A stretch of DNA of 32,683 nt from Intoshia linei (Eukaryota > Orthonectida > Rhopaluridae): the NCBI GenBank assembly GCA_001642005.1, contig LWCA01000313.1, forward strand, positions 1 through 32,683. Reading direction: 5' to 3'. The stretch's first letter is position 1. The number at the start of each line of letters is the position of its first letter. The notes beneath the pieces are model-generated. The model was not told the origin of the DNA, did no database searches, and saw only the letters and a program-made list of their open reading frames with translations. The position numbers were made by a program, and so were the translations under genes. Of this stretch, positions 11,870-22,797 are shown in pieces.

Positions 11870-13363
11870 TTAATCGTAAACTGTTAATTTGAATATTTTG
11901 CGACCCAACATAACAAATAAATGATCATTATGCGATTCAAACAAAACTTTTTCAGATAAGAACACGTCAGGTGTCGGATACGTAATGTGGTATACATGAG
12001 TATCCGTTTTCCAATTAAAATCCTGAATATTTAAATGATTAATGGATTCGTCTTGATAATTTTTAATCCATGTCGGATGACATTTTCGATAATAACAAAT
12101 TACTGACAAATGTGGATTAATTTCTATTAAATTTGGTTCATGTTCCAAAATTTTATATGGTACATTGAGACCATTATATCCTAGACTTTTTAGCCAAATT
12201 TTTTTAAAAGATTTTTTCATGTGTATCCAAAAAGGAGCAAAACGCTTAGAAACAACTACTCCGAGATTAATTATGTTTGGAAATGGATGACTCCAATTGA
12301 CCCAGTCGTAAGAAGCCATTACATTCTTGACAATATTAATATCAATTTTTTTATTAAAATATGCATCAAAGTCAATGTAAATGCCTCCAAATGTGTATAA
12401 AATATCTGCTCTAATAATGTCACTCATTAAAGCTTTATAATTTGATGGTATTTCTTGTTCATGTACCCATCTGGTTTGATTAGTTAATATGAAATACACT
12501 TTACCCGTATTTTTCAATTTCTTCCAATAGAATCCTTCAAATTCTATATCGCCGTGTATGAATAAACTGTCAATTTTTTGAACAAACAAAAAACTTGCCG
12601 CACTAAGGTACATTTCAAATCGTAGTTCTCCTCCCCCAAACCAAACCATGTGTCCAATGTTTGGTACATTTTGCATCGCGTTTTTTTTGTACATTAAATT
12701 GTTTAAAAATTTTTCCAAATTATTTTCATTGTTCCATAAAGTTTTCGGAAAAAATTTTTTCTCGTAATCTGGGTTCAAATGTAAGCAAATTAATGTATCC
12801 AATTTTTGTTTGACTAAATTTAAATTTGAAGAATCTACACATTTTTGAAATTTATCACTATATGCCAAAAAATTTTCATCTAATTTTAAATTTGAACCAT
12901 TTTCAAAGTTTATTTTATTTGATGATATAATAATTCTAGGGTAAAGATAAAAACCGCCATAATTTGACGTATATTTTTTTAATTGCCAGTGCTTTGCATC
13001 TGAAAAGGCGGTGCAAAGTTTGTAATGTATTGATACATTGAATTTTTCCAATACAAAATTGTGATACGATGATTGAATTTCATTAAACCAGGTATAATAC
13101 ATTTCTTTGTCCATTTGTGGTTTCAGGTGGTAATGGAAAATGACGGTAGTTGCTAATCCATTCACGAATAAACTTTTTATACACAAATAATTTAAAAATG
13201 TGAATACTCCACCACACCATATTACATTGTAAGTGTACAATTTATTCTCGTATATTGCTACCCTGTCGGAACTCTGAGATGTATTTTTTAAATCCGCGTA
13301 GTAATTTATATATTTTCCTAAATTATAATTGTAAAGTAAATATTGAGTAAAATCTGCAAACAT
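11870..13363 (-). CDS. DXD-containing GT-A glycosyltransferase, intronless, 497 aa
   Basis: Putative sugar-nucleotide transferase of the Gly_transf_sug/GT32-like group; donor and acceptor unknown. The C-terminal half (about 235-450) has PNIGHMVWFGG (start of the fold), then SDIIRADILYTFGGIYIDFD with the metal-binding DXD at Asp331-Asp333, then NLGVVVSK, the usual core. The N-terminal 230 residues match nothing I recognise. No clear signal peptide or membrane anchor is seen, unusual for a Golgi enzyme. It is one uninterrupted exon, unlike every other complete gene here. A 3' splice-like TATTTCAG lies 26 bases upstream of the ATG, so a 5' UTR intron or missing leader exon is possible. Its stop lies 15 bp from the convergent GPAT stop; ATTAAA overlaps the stop codon (11869-11874). 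Confidence 0.8.
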   Translation of the reverse strand: MFADFTQYLLYNYNLGKYINYYADLKNTSQSSDRVAIYENKLYTYNVIWCGGVFTFLNYLCIKSLFVNGLATTVIFHYHLKPQMDKEMYYTWFNEIQSSYHNFVLEKFNVSIHYKLCTAFSDAKHWQLKKYTSNYGGFYLYPRIIISSNKINFENGSNLKLDENFLAYSDKFQKCVDSSNLNLVKQKLDTLICLHLNPDYEKKFFPKTLWNNENNLEKFLNNLMYKKNAMQNVPNIGHMVWFGGGELRFEMYLSAASFLFVQKIDSLFIHGDIEFEGFYWKKLKNTGKVYFILTNQTRWVHEQEIPSNYKALMSDIIRADILYTFGGIYIDFDAYFNKKIDINIVKNVMASYDWVNWSHPFPNIINLGVVVSKRFAPFWIHMKKSFKKIWLKSLGYNGLNVPYKILEHEPNLIEINPHLSVICYYRKCHPTWIKNYQDESINHLNIQDFNWKTDTHVYHITYPTPDVFLSEKVLFESHNDHLFVMLGRKIFKLTVYD

Positions 13364-13994
13364 TGTTTAATGATGATTAATTTTTACCTGAAATAGTCAA
13401 TAAATATATTGTCATAATGAATAAAATACACTTCATAATATGGTATCGCACAATTATGTTGTTATTCAACAATTTAATCAATGAATTGTCGTTACTCGAG
13501 AAATCGGATCATTGGTAAAAATGTGCCTACTTCTTACAGTATATGGCGAGCATACCAGCGTCAGTGTTTTTCTATTTTTTGTAATTACGAGTTATTAATG
13601 TTCATAATCAACTATTTATTAGGATTACAATACAAAATAAACAAGCGATCAGGCTATAAAAAAACCATTTTATGGTTAAAAGAAATATTTGAATAATTAA
13701 AATTTTTTTACTTATCCGTAAAACTTATCAGTAAACTGAAAAATGTGAAAATAATAAAACAATGAGAATGAATTTACTAAATTTGTAAACTGGATTACTT
13801 GAAACTATGAAACTTTGGAAACTATGGACTAACACTATGCAAAACTGGAAATTTTGGAAATATCGTGGCTACAGTATTTATGAAAACAAGACAACTAAGC
13901 TAATATCGGTAAAGTTCATTTAATTTTGTCACTAAATTTACAGGATTATACATAACTTTGAAAAGAGTAATAAAGAAAAAAAGTAAATCGCTAT
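13364..13994. other. Divergent intergenic region between the glycosyltransferase and SMG6
   Basis: About 630 bp separating two divergently transcribed genes, so it should hold both promoters; no specific element can be pointed to. A 71-codon plus-strand frame at 13481-13696 (begins MNCRYSRN) has no recognisable motif and is not called as a gene. Confidence 0.45.
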
Positions 13995-16900
13995 ATGAAT
14001 AAAGAAAAAAATACAAATAGAATTTATGGAACTTCTCGGCAAAAAAACAACAATGTAATTACAAATACTTATAAAAATTCTTTTTCAAGATCATATAAAA
14101 ATTATTCTGATGTTCGACAAGCTAATCCAATAGATCATTGTTCAGAAAATAATGATATACATTTTAACAATAGTAATAAATATGATGAGCTAAAGACTCA
14201 AACGGTAAATTTTGACAAAAAAAACAATTCTCAAAATGTCAAAAATGGCAGTCGTAATGGTCAACAAGAAAACACACAAAAAAATACAAATTACCCAGAT
14301 AGATTAAGACGTAAAGAAGAAAAGCCTCGAACTGTTATCGATGAAGATAGAATGGATATACCTTGGTTTCGACCTACTAGTTATGGTTATAAACCAGGTT
14401 CAAATGTGGATACGAAATTTCATCCGAAGAAAAGAACTAATCAGAAAATTAAAAATAAACCAAAAATTGTAGATATACCTGACAGAGGTGAGAAACAGGA
14501 AAAAGGACAAATGAGACAAAAACCTTTTTATCCGAATGAATTCAAGAGAGATCGCGATAAAAACTCTAGAATCAACAACAGAAATCGCACTAAGCCCATC
14601 TCACGTGATTTGAGTTACAAACAAAATGAAGTGGAACATAATATGAGTCAAATGCACATTAGTAAATCTAATTATGATACCACAGCTTCAATGAATTTTA
14701 ATTCCGCCAGTGGCTCACGAGATAGTCGATTTTCATCTGAAATTTTTCCTGTACATAACGAATCACATGCACAAAAAATGTCACTTGGGGATAAACATAA
14801 TAAACACAGTGAAATTTCTATAGACTCAAATGTATATACGCAAAAAAATGTTCCTTATCAAAACGTCTTTTATGAAGGCCCAGCGCAATATATTACCAAT
14901 GGTCAAAATTACCCCATGGAATATATGAGAAAACCACGATATGATACTTCAAACAAAATGATTAATATGCCACAATCAATGTTACAAAATGATCAGAGAA
15001 TGCATCGCATTCCTCATAATTTACCAATTACGTCACATTTTGAAAATGTCGCATTTAGACATCCTTACTTGTCTAATTATGTGGTTCCAGATATTTCTCA
15101 CCGACCAAATATGGATAATAATTACACTCATACAGAATCTAATGTTAATAAACCAATAGACTTTAAAATTGGCGAAATTGAATCTTCGGTAAATTCATCC
15201 AAAATTAGCGAAAATCTCAGAAAAATTATGTACGATCCAGTGGAAAATGAGACAATCCAACCAGTTAACAACGATGTGAAACAAGATTACACTGTGTCTA
15301 ATTATCAAGATTTTGGCTCCAATCAAGCCAAGGCTAGAGAAGAAGCTAATTCTGACGATTCAAAAAATTGGCTATTTGAAAATTCACGAAATAATAAAAA
15401 GTTTAGAGAAATCTTGTACGATTCCGAATTAAAAATATCCGATTCTGTTGAAGAAAACCGACGAAATTCTTTTGCATCATCTGATAATTCTAAAGGTAAA
15501 ACCAGTGAATCAGCTTCTGTCAGGAGTAACGCTGTTGTTCATACAAATTCAAATTCTAGCATTACCAAAATTAACGAAGAATCTAATATTAAATTCAATC
15601 ATCAAAAAAATGAATTTCAGGTTAAAAAACGATATTCACCCATTGTTGAAGCTAAGACTTTTAATGAAATTTCTGTCGATATTGCTAAATTTAATACTAC
15701 TGAAACGTGTCTTAGACAATTTCTTACTATAGATAATTGGACAGACGATGTCTGGAATAGTATTGTTGAAGCTCGAACCAAGTTTCTGTCTATTGGGAGG
15801 GTTATGATGATTAATCATATTGAATATTCCAATTCTTCTAAATGTGATCAGACGGTATTTTATTTATGATTTTATCGATGTATTATCTACAACTATTCAT
15901 CTCATTGGTTATTTATTTTTTAAAATTTCGTTATATTTGATATTTTTATTTACATTAATTTGTTAGTTAATTTATCGATTATTGTTTATTTTATCTTTGT
16001 GTTTACTACTATTATTTCTTATTATTTTGTATTTTTATTTATTAACCCTTAGAGCAGTTTTCAAAGTTAAGTTTTTAAAAAGTTCCCAAAGTGGTCCACA
16101 TGGAACACTGGTGGCCCACAAGAAAAATTTCAAATAAAATGAAGATAAATTTTTTTAACAATAATGATAATAAATTAGAATTGTATCGATAATTTATTAT
16201 TATTAGTGAACGTAAACATAATTTTATCTGAAGTTTTACTGAATAACGTGAATAATTTTCACGTGCGTTAAATTTAATCTATGTAATGATTTAACTTAGT
16301 TTGATTGTAGTGTCCGGATTCGAACCTAGCAAGCCCGTCACCACTTCAAAAATGAAAAATAGCCCATTGAGAATTAATTAAAAATCACATGATCAATTGT
16401 TCATGTAATGTTATGCGCCATCTATATTGTTTTAATAAATTAAAACATTTTTCAGTTATTTTACATTTATTAAAAATTTAGGAGTGCAATTACACCTTCT
16501 TCACTCTTTGAATCCGCCCCTGTTTGGTATATATTAATTCAGTGAGTCTTAACGTGTGAGTTAGCACCCAAGGGCGTTTTCAAAATTTATGGAAATTTTT
16601 CAAATTTTGGTTCAAAAAGGTTGAGAACCCCAGTATTAAATTATATCATAATCCGATCAAGATTTTTCATGAGTTAATTTTAGAAAAACTATTTTTTTGG
16701 AATCGAAATTACAACATATGAAAAAAACATTTTAATCATGACAGATTGGTGTTTTTTTGTACCCCTTGTAATCTTTGATGATACCTATCGATTGTTTGCC
16801 TTTGTATCTTTGTTAAAAATGTTTTATGGTTTTATGAAATCTCTCTCCGTCTTCATCAGTAAAAAAGTGAGTATCGGAAAATTTGTGATAATAGCTAATG

Positions 16901-19900
16901 TTAAATGCTAAATGCTATAAGGCTTTTGATTTGATATTTTAAATTTAACACAAAATAATTATGATATTCAAAAATATAATTTTTTATGCTCAATTTGGTA
17001 AAATGAGCCCCACCTTTTCAAAAACTTTATAAAACTCAGTAAAAGTACAAAAAAGTTGAACACACTAGTATCAGGTACGGTAGGTTCGGCACTGTCGTAT
17101 TGTATATTTGTTTAAATGATCTAAACGACCACTTAGGAATAGACTATTAAAATGTACTCCTTTTCCCGCATTAAGAACTTAGATCATTTTAATTTCTTTA
17201 ATTGCTTAATGAGTTCATCATCCTCCATAAATCTAGTTTCGACATTTTGAATAAATTCAGCAATCTAGATGGTTGAAGGAGGGGTTCATATTTATATTCA
17301 ATAATTTTCCTATTTCAGTGTAAATTTGAAATAAGTAATAATATAATATAGTTATCAGTAACGATTTTAGTAAGTAAAAGAAGAGTAGCAATTCAGAAAT
17401 ATACCTTATCAGTGCGAAAAATCTTCCCTTTATTTTTAATTCTGTTTATGTCTTGGTCCTATAATCAGGTCATGTACTAAATTAGCATCTTTTTATGTTT
17501 TACTTAACTTATTGGTGTATTTAAGTAATGGTATTTTATTTAATTTAAAAATAATTTAGGTGTGGCAATATTCATACCATTGTATAATTGAAAAATTTAT
17601 AAAATCGAAAAAGGATCCAGAAAAAGTAACAGAAATTGTAGCGAATGGATTGGATTTTTACAAAACCTTAATTACAGATTTGGAAGCTAAACATAATTTT
17701 AATGTCGCGGAAATAATAAACAACAGCCAGATTGATGGTAAAATGTACCCATCTATGAAATTGGCAATAATATTAATTCAACAGTTTTTTATATATATTG
17801 GAGATTTGTACAGATATAGCATGAAAGATTCTGAATGTTTGGATTTAGCAGAATCACATTATCTGAGAGCAATGGCAATTGACGGTCGAAATGCTTTACC
17901 TTACAGAAGAATGTCAATTGTGTCAACCATGAAAAAAAAAGTTTTTGATATAATATACTACGAAATCCGTGTTTTATCCTTAAAAGCAAATTCCTTGTCC
18001 AATGAAGAATACGTTAAAGTTTTGTTTTGCAACATTTTCAACCGTACTAGCGAAATTGATAAGATTAAACAACATAGACTGGATCAAATCAATAAAATTG
18101 ACATGAATGAAACTCGTACTCGTAAAGAAATCTGGACCCGTAAAGATGGAACTGCAGACACGAAAATTGGATTTGAAGATGATATTGACGATATGTATAA
18201 AATTTCCACCAATGAACTTTTTTATAAATTTACTTTGGCATTTTTAAATGCACATGGTCGATTGCATGACAAAATTGAAATGCATTCATTTTACAAAATA
18301 AAATCTGAAGCCTTATCATCATTTGATTCGTTGCTGCATTCTACTGAAGAATCGATATTTAATCTTACTCACGAATATTTGTACAAACATTTAATTTTTA
18401 ACGTTTATTCCATACACATTTCGTATGACCGATACACCTCGGAAGCAGTATCCAGTCCAAAGCTGGTCGAACAATCTGTCAAATTTGGATTAGATTTTTT
18501 TTCTATCATATGTAAACATTTGCACGAATCTTTGACTAATTCTGCATGGTTAGCCAAAAATAACGATATTTTACTTAGTGCTATTCATATCTGGGCACAA
18601 TGGATGGACTGTCACACTGAAATATGGAAAAGTGTTAAACTGCCTCGAAAAAAGGAAACTGAATTTCACGTAGATACGTGGACTAATATTTGCGATTTAC
18701 TCAATGACATTAAACAATTTAGTGATGACACTACAAAGTTTACAAGCAGAAGAGAAAATTCCAAGAAACTAATTCTCATTCCTGAGGAAATGTTTTTTAA
18801 TGGATTTAGCCCACTTTCTAGTTTCAAACGAAAAACTATATACATTGATAACGATGCTAAAAACCCCATTGCTCTGTTGCATTATAGAATACTCTCCCTC
18901 AAATATTTTTCAAAAATGGTTTCTGAAATGGAAAACTCACCCATCTATCTCGATGATGATAAGTATTGCCCAGCCAAAGAAGTTGAACCCAAAACTAATC
19001 CATTAACTGAAAAAGTTTCTAAAAATGTAATTTTTAATTTTTTATAAATTTTTATTTTATGTAGTATAATCAGACTCATATTGATCCTAAACCAGTTCCA
19101 ATTAAATCTGTTTGGAATACTAATCCTTCATCAGAAATTGTCAGTTTGAAAAAGAAAAAGGCTTTACTGAAGAGCGAACTCGCCAAGAAATCTCTTGAAA
19201 AACCAGACAATATAGATGAATTTAACATGATGTCCGGGTTGACTAAAATCGAAATTCGAATTACTCCTGAAGTTTTGATTCCAGATACAAACTGCTTCAT
19301 TAGCTTTCTGGGTGAAATCAAAACTCTTGTCTGGCGTAGACGGTTCTCTGTGGTTATTCCATTCATTGGTATGTTTTGTTTTAATAATCATCTTTATAAA
19401 TGACTAGTTTTTAACGAATTGGAGATGTTGGCTTCAGGTAAACGCGCTAAAAATTATGCATTGGAGGAACACGCTTTATTTGTTCAAAATAGTGCTATTC
19501 AATCTGTAAAATTTATCGAAGATGAAATTGAAACTGGTAACCCCAGTCTGCGACTAATAGATATCAAAGGAGATTCTATTGCCGATATTAAATCCAACCA
19601 CGAAGAAGTTAAAAACAAGGTTGTTTAATAATTTATTTTATCATTATATTTATAGCACTCAAATGATGATCTTATTTTAAAATGTACTCTTTCGTTCGTC
19701 AAGGACAGCGCGAGCACTTATATTAAAAAAATGAAGGGTATGTGTTTACATATTCAATCAACTTAAATTGTATATAATAATAATGATAACTTAAATGTGG
19801 TTTTGTTTTAAGTAATTTAAGTAGCGTTGTCGATATCAAAATTGTTTTCAAACTTTCTATTAATTTGTTTAGGATAATTTTAAATTAAACTAGAAATACA

Positions 19901-20161
19901 AATAATTGCTATTAAGAGTTCATTACATTATTCATACCAAACTTATATCAAACGTTTTTTTAAAATTGGTTTACTTAAATTTAAAACTACGCTTTCTTTA
20001 TGATAATTGAATTTATTAATTTAGGAGCACCAATTCGCCTTAATAGAGAATGCGTATTGTTGACAGATGACAGAAATTTACGCCTTAGAGCGCATATTCT
20101 CAATATTCCAGTCAAAACCCTACCAGAATTTTTGAAATGGGCGGACATTTCAAAGGTTTAA
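13995..20161 (+). CDS. SMG6: SMG6/EST1A nonsense-mediated decay endonuclease, 1353 aa, 6 exons
   Basis: Cuts premature-stop mRNAs near the terminating ribosome, recruited through UPF1 and the exon junction complex. Exons: 13995-15854, 17560-19026, 19065-19368, 19408-19619, 19656-19737, 20025-20161; phases close. Length 1353 against 1419 in human. Residues 1-560 are low-complexity, rich in Asn, Lys and Ser. The EST1/14-3-3-like TPR region covers about 560-1000 (VWQYSYHCIIEKF, AESHYLRAMAIDGRNALPYR, LAFLNAHGRLHDK). A C-terminal PIN domain spans about 1175-1353. The catalytic acidic residues are retained: VLIPDTNCFI (Asp1183), SNDDLIL (Asp1285/1286), LLTDDRNLRLR (Asp1323/1324), so the nuclease is expected to be active. 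Introns are 1705, 38, 39, 36 and 287 bp. The first holds transposon debris. Confidence 0.96.
16308..17097. mobile_element. Degraded transposon, family B copy 2, in SMG6 intron 1
   Basis: The left end GTCCGGATTCGAACCTAGC and right end GTACGGTAGGTTCGGCACTG are imperfect inverted repeats and match the ends of the 8507-8806 element. A related solo right end, GTACGGTAGGTTCGACACTG, occurs at about 25810-25829. Flanks match poorly, so exact limits are uncertain. Other hAT-like words (GGTTGAGAACCCCAG near 16620; CACTGGTGGCCCAC near 16106) show further decayed insertions in the same intron. Confidence 0.5.
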
Positions 20162-21004
20162 CATTTGTATTGTTTTCGCTGTCACTGTCATTACTAAGAG
20201 AATCATAATTGTCAAAATTTACCGTTGTTGCTGAAGAATTTACATTATACATTTTGGTTATATAACATTAAATTATTTCATATTTAAACTTTTGTTCAAT
20301 TTAATCAACATACATGTATTTCTGTATTGTGACATACAACATTAATTATTCAAATTTTTTTAATTACTTCCGATATGCGGCAATGAAAAAAAGTTTCAGA
20401 AACAACTTTAACATTGTAGCGTATAACGGTTCCTCAACTTTGCACATATTAGTGGTTAAATATATTTAAAAAAGGTATTACCGTAGTATATTTAAATTGC
20501 ATCGAAAAAAGGTAGCATTTGATCTCCAAGATAGATCTAGTAACTTTCTAACAATGTAGGTAGTGCCATGTGTAGTTGAAAATGTAAAGTTTTTAAAAAT
20601 AAATGCTAATGTATGAATTCACTCCCATATCATGATTCTTAGCTTAGGTACGTTTCTTTGAACCTTGTAGAAACATTTTAAAATATATTTTTTTGCGGAA
20701 TTTCTGGATAAATTATATATAGTTGTTATTGTGAATTATGTAATGTTATTTCGTAAAAAAACGCCTCGCAATCCAAGATAAAAGTAGAAAATTTTAATTT
20801 GTGAATGATTTTTCATGTAGCACATTAAAACAATGTCAACATTGAATATTTAGGTGGTCAAAAACCAAGTAAAACATCGAAAATGAAAAAGTATTGTTTT
20901 AACAGTTAGATAACGGTGGTTATAGTTACGATTGTCGAAAAAATTATTTTCATTCATCACTCGGACAATGGAATGACCACTATTAAAATAATTATTGTTT
21001 ATAA

Positions 21005-21288
21005 CAGGGGTCGGCAACCTTTTGTGTCTTGTGGGCCTTTTTTTTAATATTAAAAAATTATACGGGCCCGTTTTTGAAAATTTACACATGATACATTTCA
21101 ATTTTAACTAAAAAGAAACGATTATAGCATATTCAACAAAATAATATACAGGGTGATGTGAAAATTCAGAATTAAAATGATTATTATTACTCAGGCAATT
21201 ATACAAGTAGTAGAAAAAGTTGAACAATTTATATATTTACTCGCAGGCCACCAAAATTATTATGTGGGTCACTGGTTGCCAACATCTG
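21005..21288. mobile_element. hAT-type MITE (284 bp) with perfect target duplication
   Basis: Left end CAGGGGTCGGCAACCTTTTG, right end CACTGGTTGCCAACATCTG. Both flanks are GTTTATAA (20997-21004 and 21289-21296), an exact 8-bp duplication, so the insertion is well preserved. GTGGGCC near the left and CAGGCCACC near the right form the subterminal inverted repeat. Confidence 0.88.
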
Positions 21289-21587
21289 GTTTATAATATT
21301 GAACCATTAAATTACATTACACAACAAAAATCAATTTAAAAAAATATTTCTTTATGAAACCTACTACATCTGGTCCAGTTTTCTTTGTGATAATGAAGTA
21401 TACATTTTTATTAATAGTTTAGGTTGGTTCCTAAATAATGATCATCGAAAATAAGGTAATAAATCATCTAATTTGATATATAAGCTTTGTTTTCTCTTTT
21501 TTGCTAGTTTATATTTCCAACAGATTAAATGAAACATTTTGATGAGTTGAAAAAAAAATAAAAATATTTTTTACCTGTTACCTGTAG

Positions 21588-22011
21588 CAGTGGTTCCCAA
21601 ATAGGGGGCCTAAAGAGTCTGAGGGGGACCGCAGATTTACGAAAAATTTTTAAATTAAATTAGAATCCTTAACATTCATTTGATATTTAATTAATATATT
21701 TTTGAAATTCGGATTAATTTTGGATTATAATAAATTTAAATGTTATTAACCCTTACGAGACAATAACACGTATATAAACAAAAAAGAACAATCATAAATT
21801 TACAATTGTTTGTATACTAGTAACTAGTGTGTCAACTATATTAAAGAATGATTTATAACTAAAATAAAACCAGTACTATTAAAAGATAAAATTTTTTTAA
21901 TCAGTTATAATAATATAATAAACATATTCACTCTTATGTACTAATTGATCTTCTCTAAAAAAATTTGTATACTGTTAGGGGGTTGCAAATATATTTTTTT
22001 GGGAACCACTG
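21588..22011. mobile_element. hAT-type MITE (424 bp)
   Basis: Terminal inverted repeats CAGTGGTTCCCAAA and TTTGGGAACCACTG style ends, followed inward by GGGGGCC and GGGGGTTGCAAA. Flanks ACCTGTAG (21580-21587) and ACCTAAAC (22012-22019) share only four bases, so the target duplication has decayed. Confidence 0.75.
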
Positions 22012-22224
22012 ACCTAAACCTGTAACACCTGAAATAAATAAATTTTGTTAAAATCAAAATCTTTCTTTACGAAACCTATTTTAAATGGAAAATAATTAAA
22101 AAGTATAATTACAAAATGTTTGCCCGAAACCGTTTAGGTCTGAATCAAGAGTAATTCATGAATGAATGTTAAAATTATAAAAAGTTGAAAATAGTTTATT
22201 TACAAATATTTAGAATTCATAACT

Positions 22225-22470
22225 TTACACCACCAAGAATATTCCCATACCATATTCTTTAAGTTTTTTTCGGTGATATCTATGGTCATATAACAACAAC
22301 GTTTGGTTGAACTGTTCTCCTTTTTCATCAGAGAAAGTATCACAGTTACGTTGAAATGTATCTGTATGAGTATCAATCATATGCGTTTTAATGTTGTAAA
22401 AGCAATACATGTCATAAGTCGTTATGAGATCTTCTAACAAGATTTCTTCAATTTTAATAGAATTGTATAA
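22225..22470 (-). pseudogene. Transposon-derived coding fossil (SEEQGE-type protein fragment)
   Basis: The minus strand encodes FSDEKGEQFNQ followed by DHRYHRKKLKEYG and a stop. This resembles the SEEQGERFHQ...RYQGRW segment of a transposon-borne protein common in arthropod and other animal genomes, recalled from memory only. The reading frame runs on into MITE 22471-22702, but that extension is MITE sequence. No intact neighbouring domains are visible, so it is a dead fragment. Confidence 0.45.
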
Positions 22471-22702
22471 CCAAGGCTCTGTAGAGGAGGCTAGAGCCAT
22501 ATGACCCGGGCCTACAATCATAAGAGGCTACTTTTTAAATGTATTAATATGTAATGTTGGAAAATTTCCAGAGTACCAAAATTATAGTACAAATGTATAA
22601 TAAAATGTTCAATGCGATTTCGAACGGTTATTTTTTAAAAAAGTTTCATAAGGCCATACAGTTTCAATCTGGCCGGAACCTACTGTTGGCTCTCAAGGGT
22701 CT
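22471..22702. mobile_element. hAT-type MITE, family A copy 2 (232 bp)
   Basis: Shares with the 28632-29196 copy the words TAATGTTGGAAAATTTC, ACCAAAATTAT and TAATAAAATGTTC, plus TTGGCTCTC near the right end. Flanks TTGTATAA (22463-22470) and ATGTATAA (22703-22710) match at 7 of 8. Confidence 0.72.
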
Positions 22703-22797
22703 ATGTATAATTATATAATTGTTATGCATTATCCTAAAGATTAATGGCAATATGTAAAATATCAAATTACTCTGTGATAAAGTTGTGAATTTTAAAA

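Larger units (their letters stand above)
20162..22797. other. Repeat-rich intergenic region between SMG6 and the exostosin gene
   Basis: No host gene seen in 2.6 kb. It contains hAT MITEs at 21005-21288, 21588-22011 and 22471-22702 and a coding fossil near 22225-22470. The first 840 bp (20162-21000) show no recognisable coding or repeat structure. Confidence 0.5.

Noticed and set aside
13481-13696. 71-codon plus-strand frame as a small gene.
   Set aside because: No motif, no family resemblance, and it lies in the shared upstream region of two divergent genes; a frame of this size is expected by chance.
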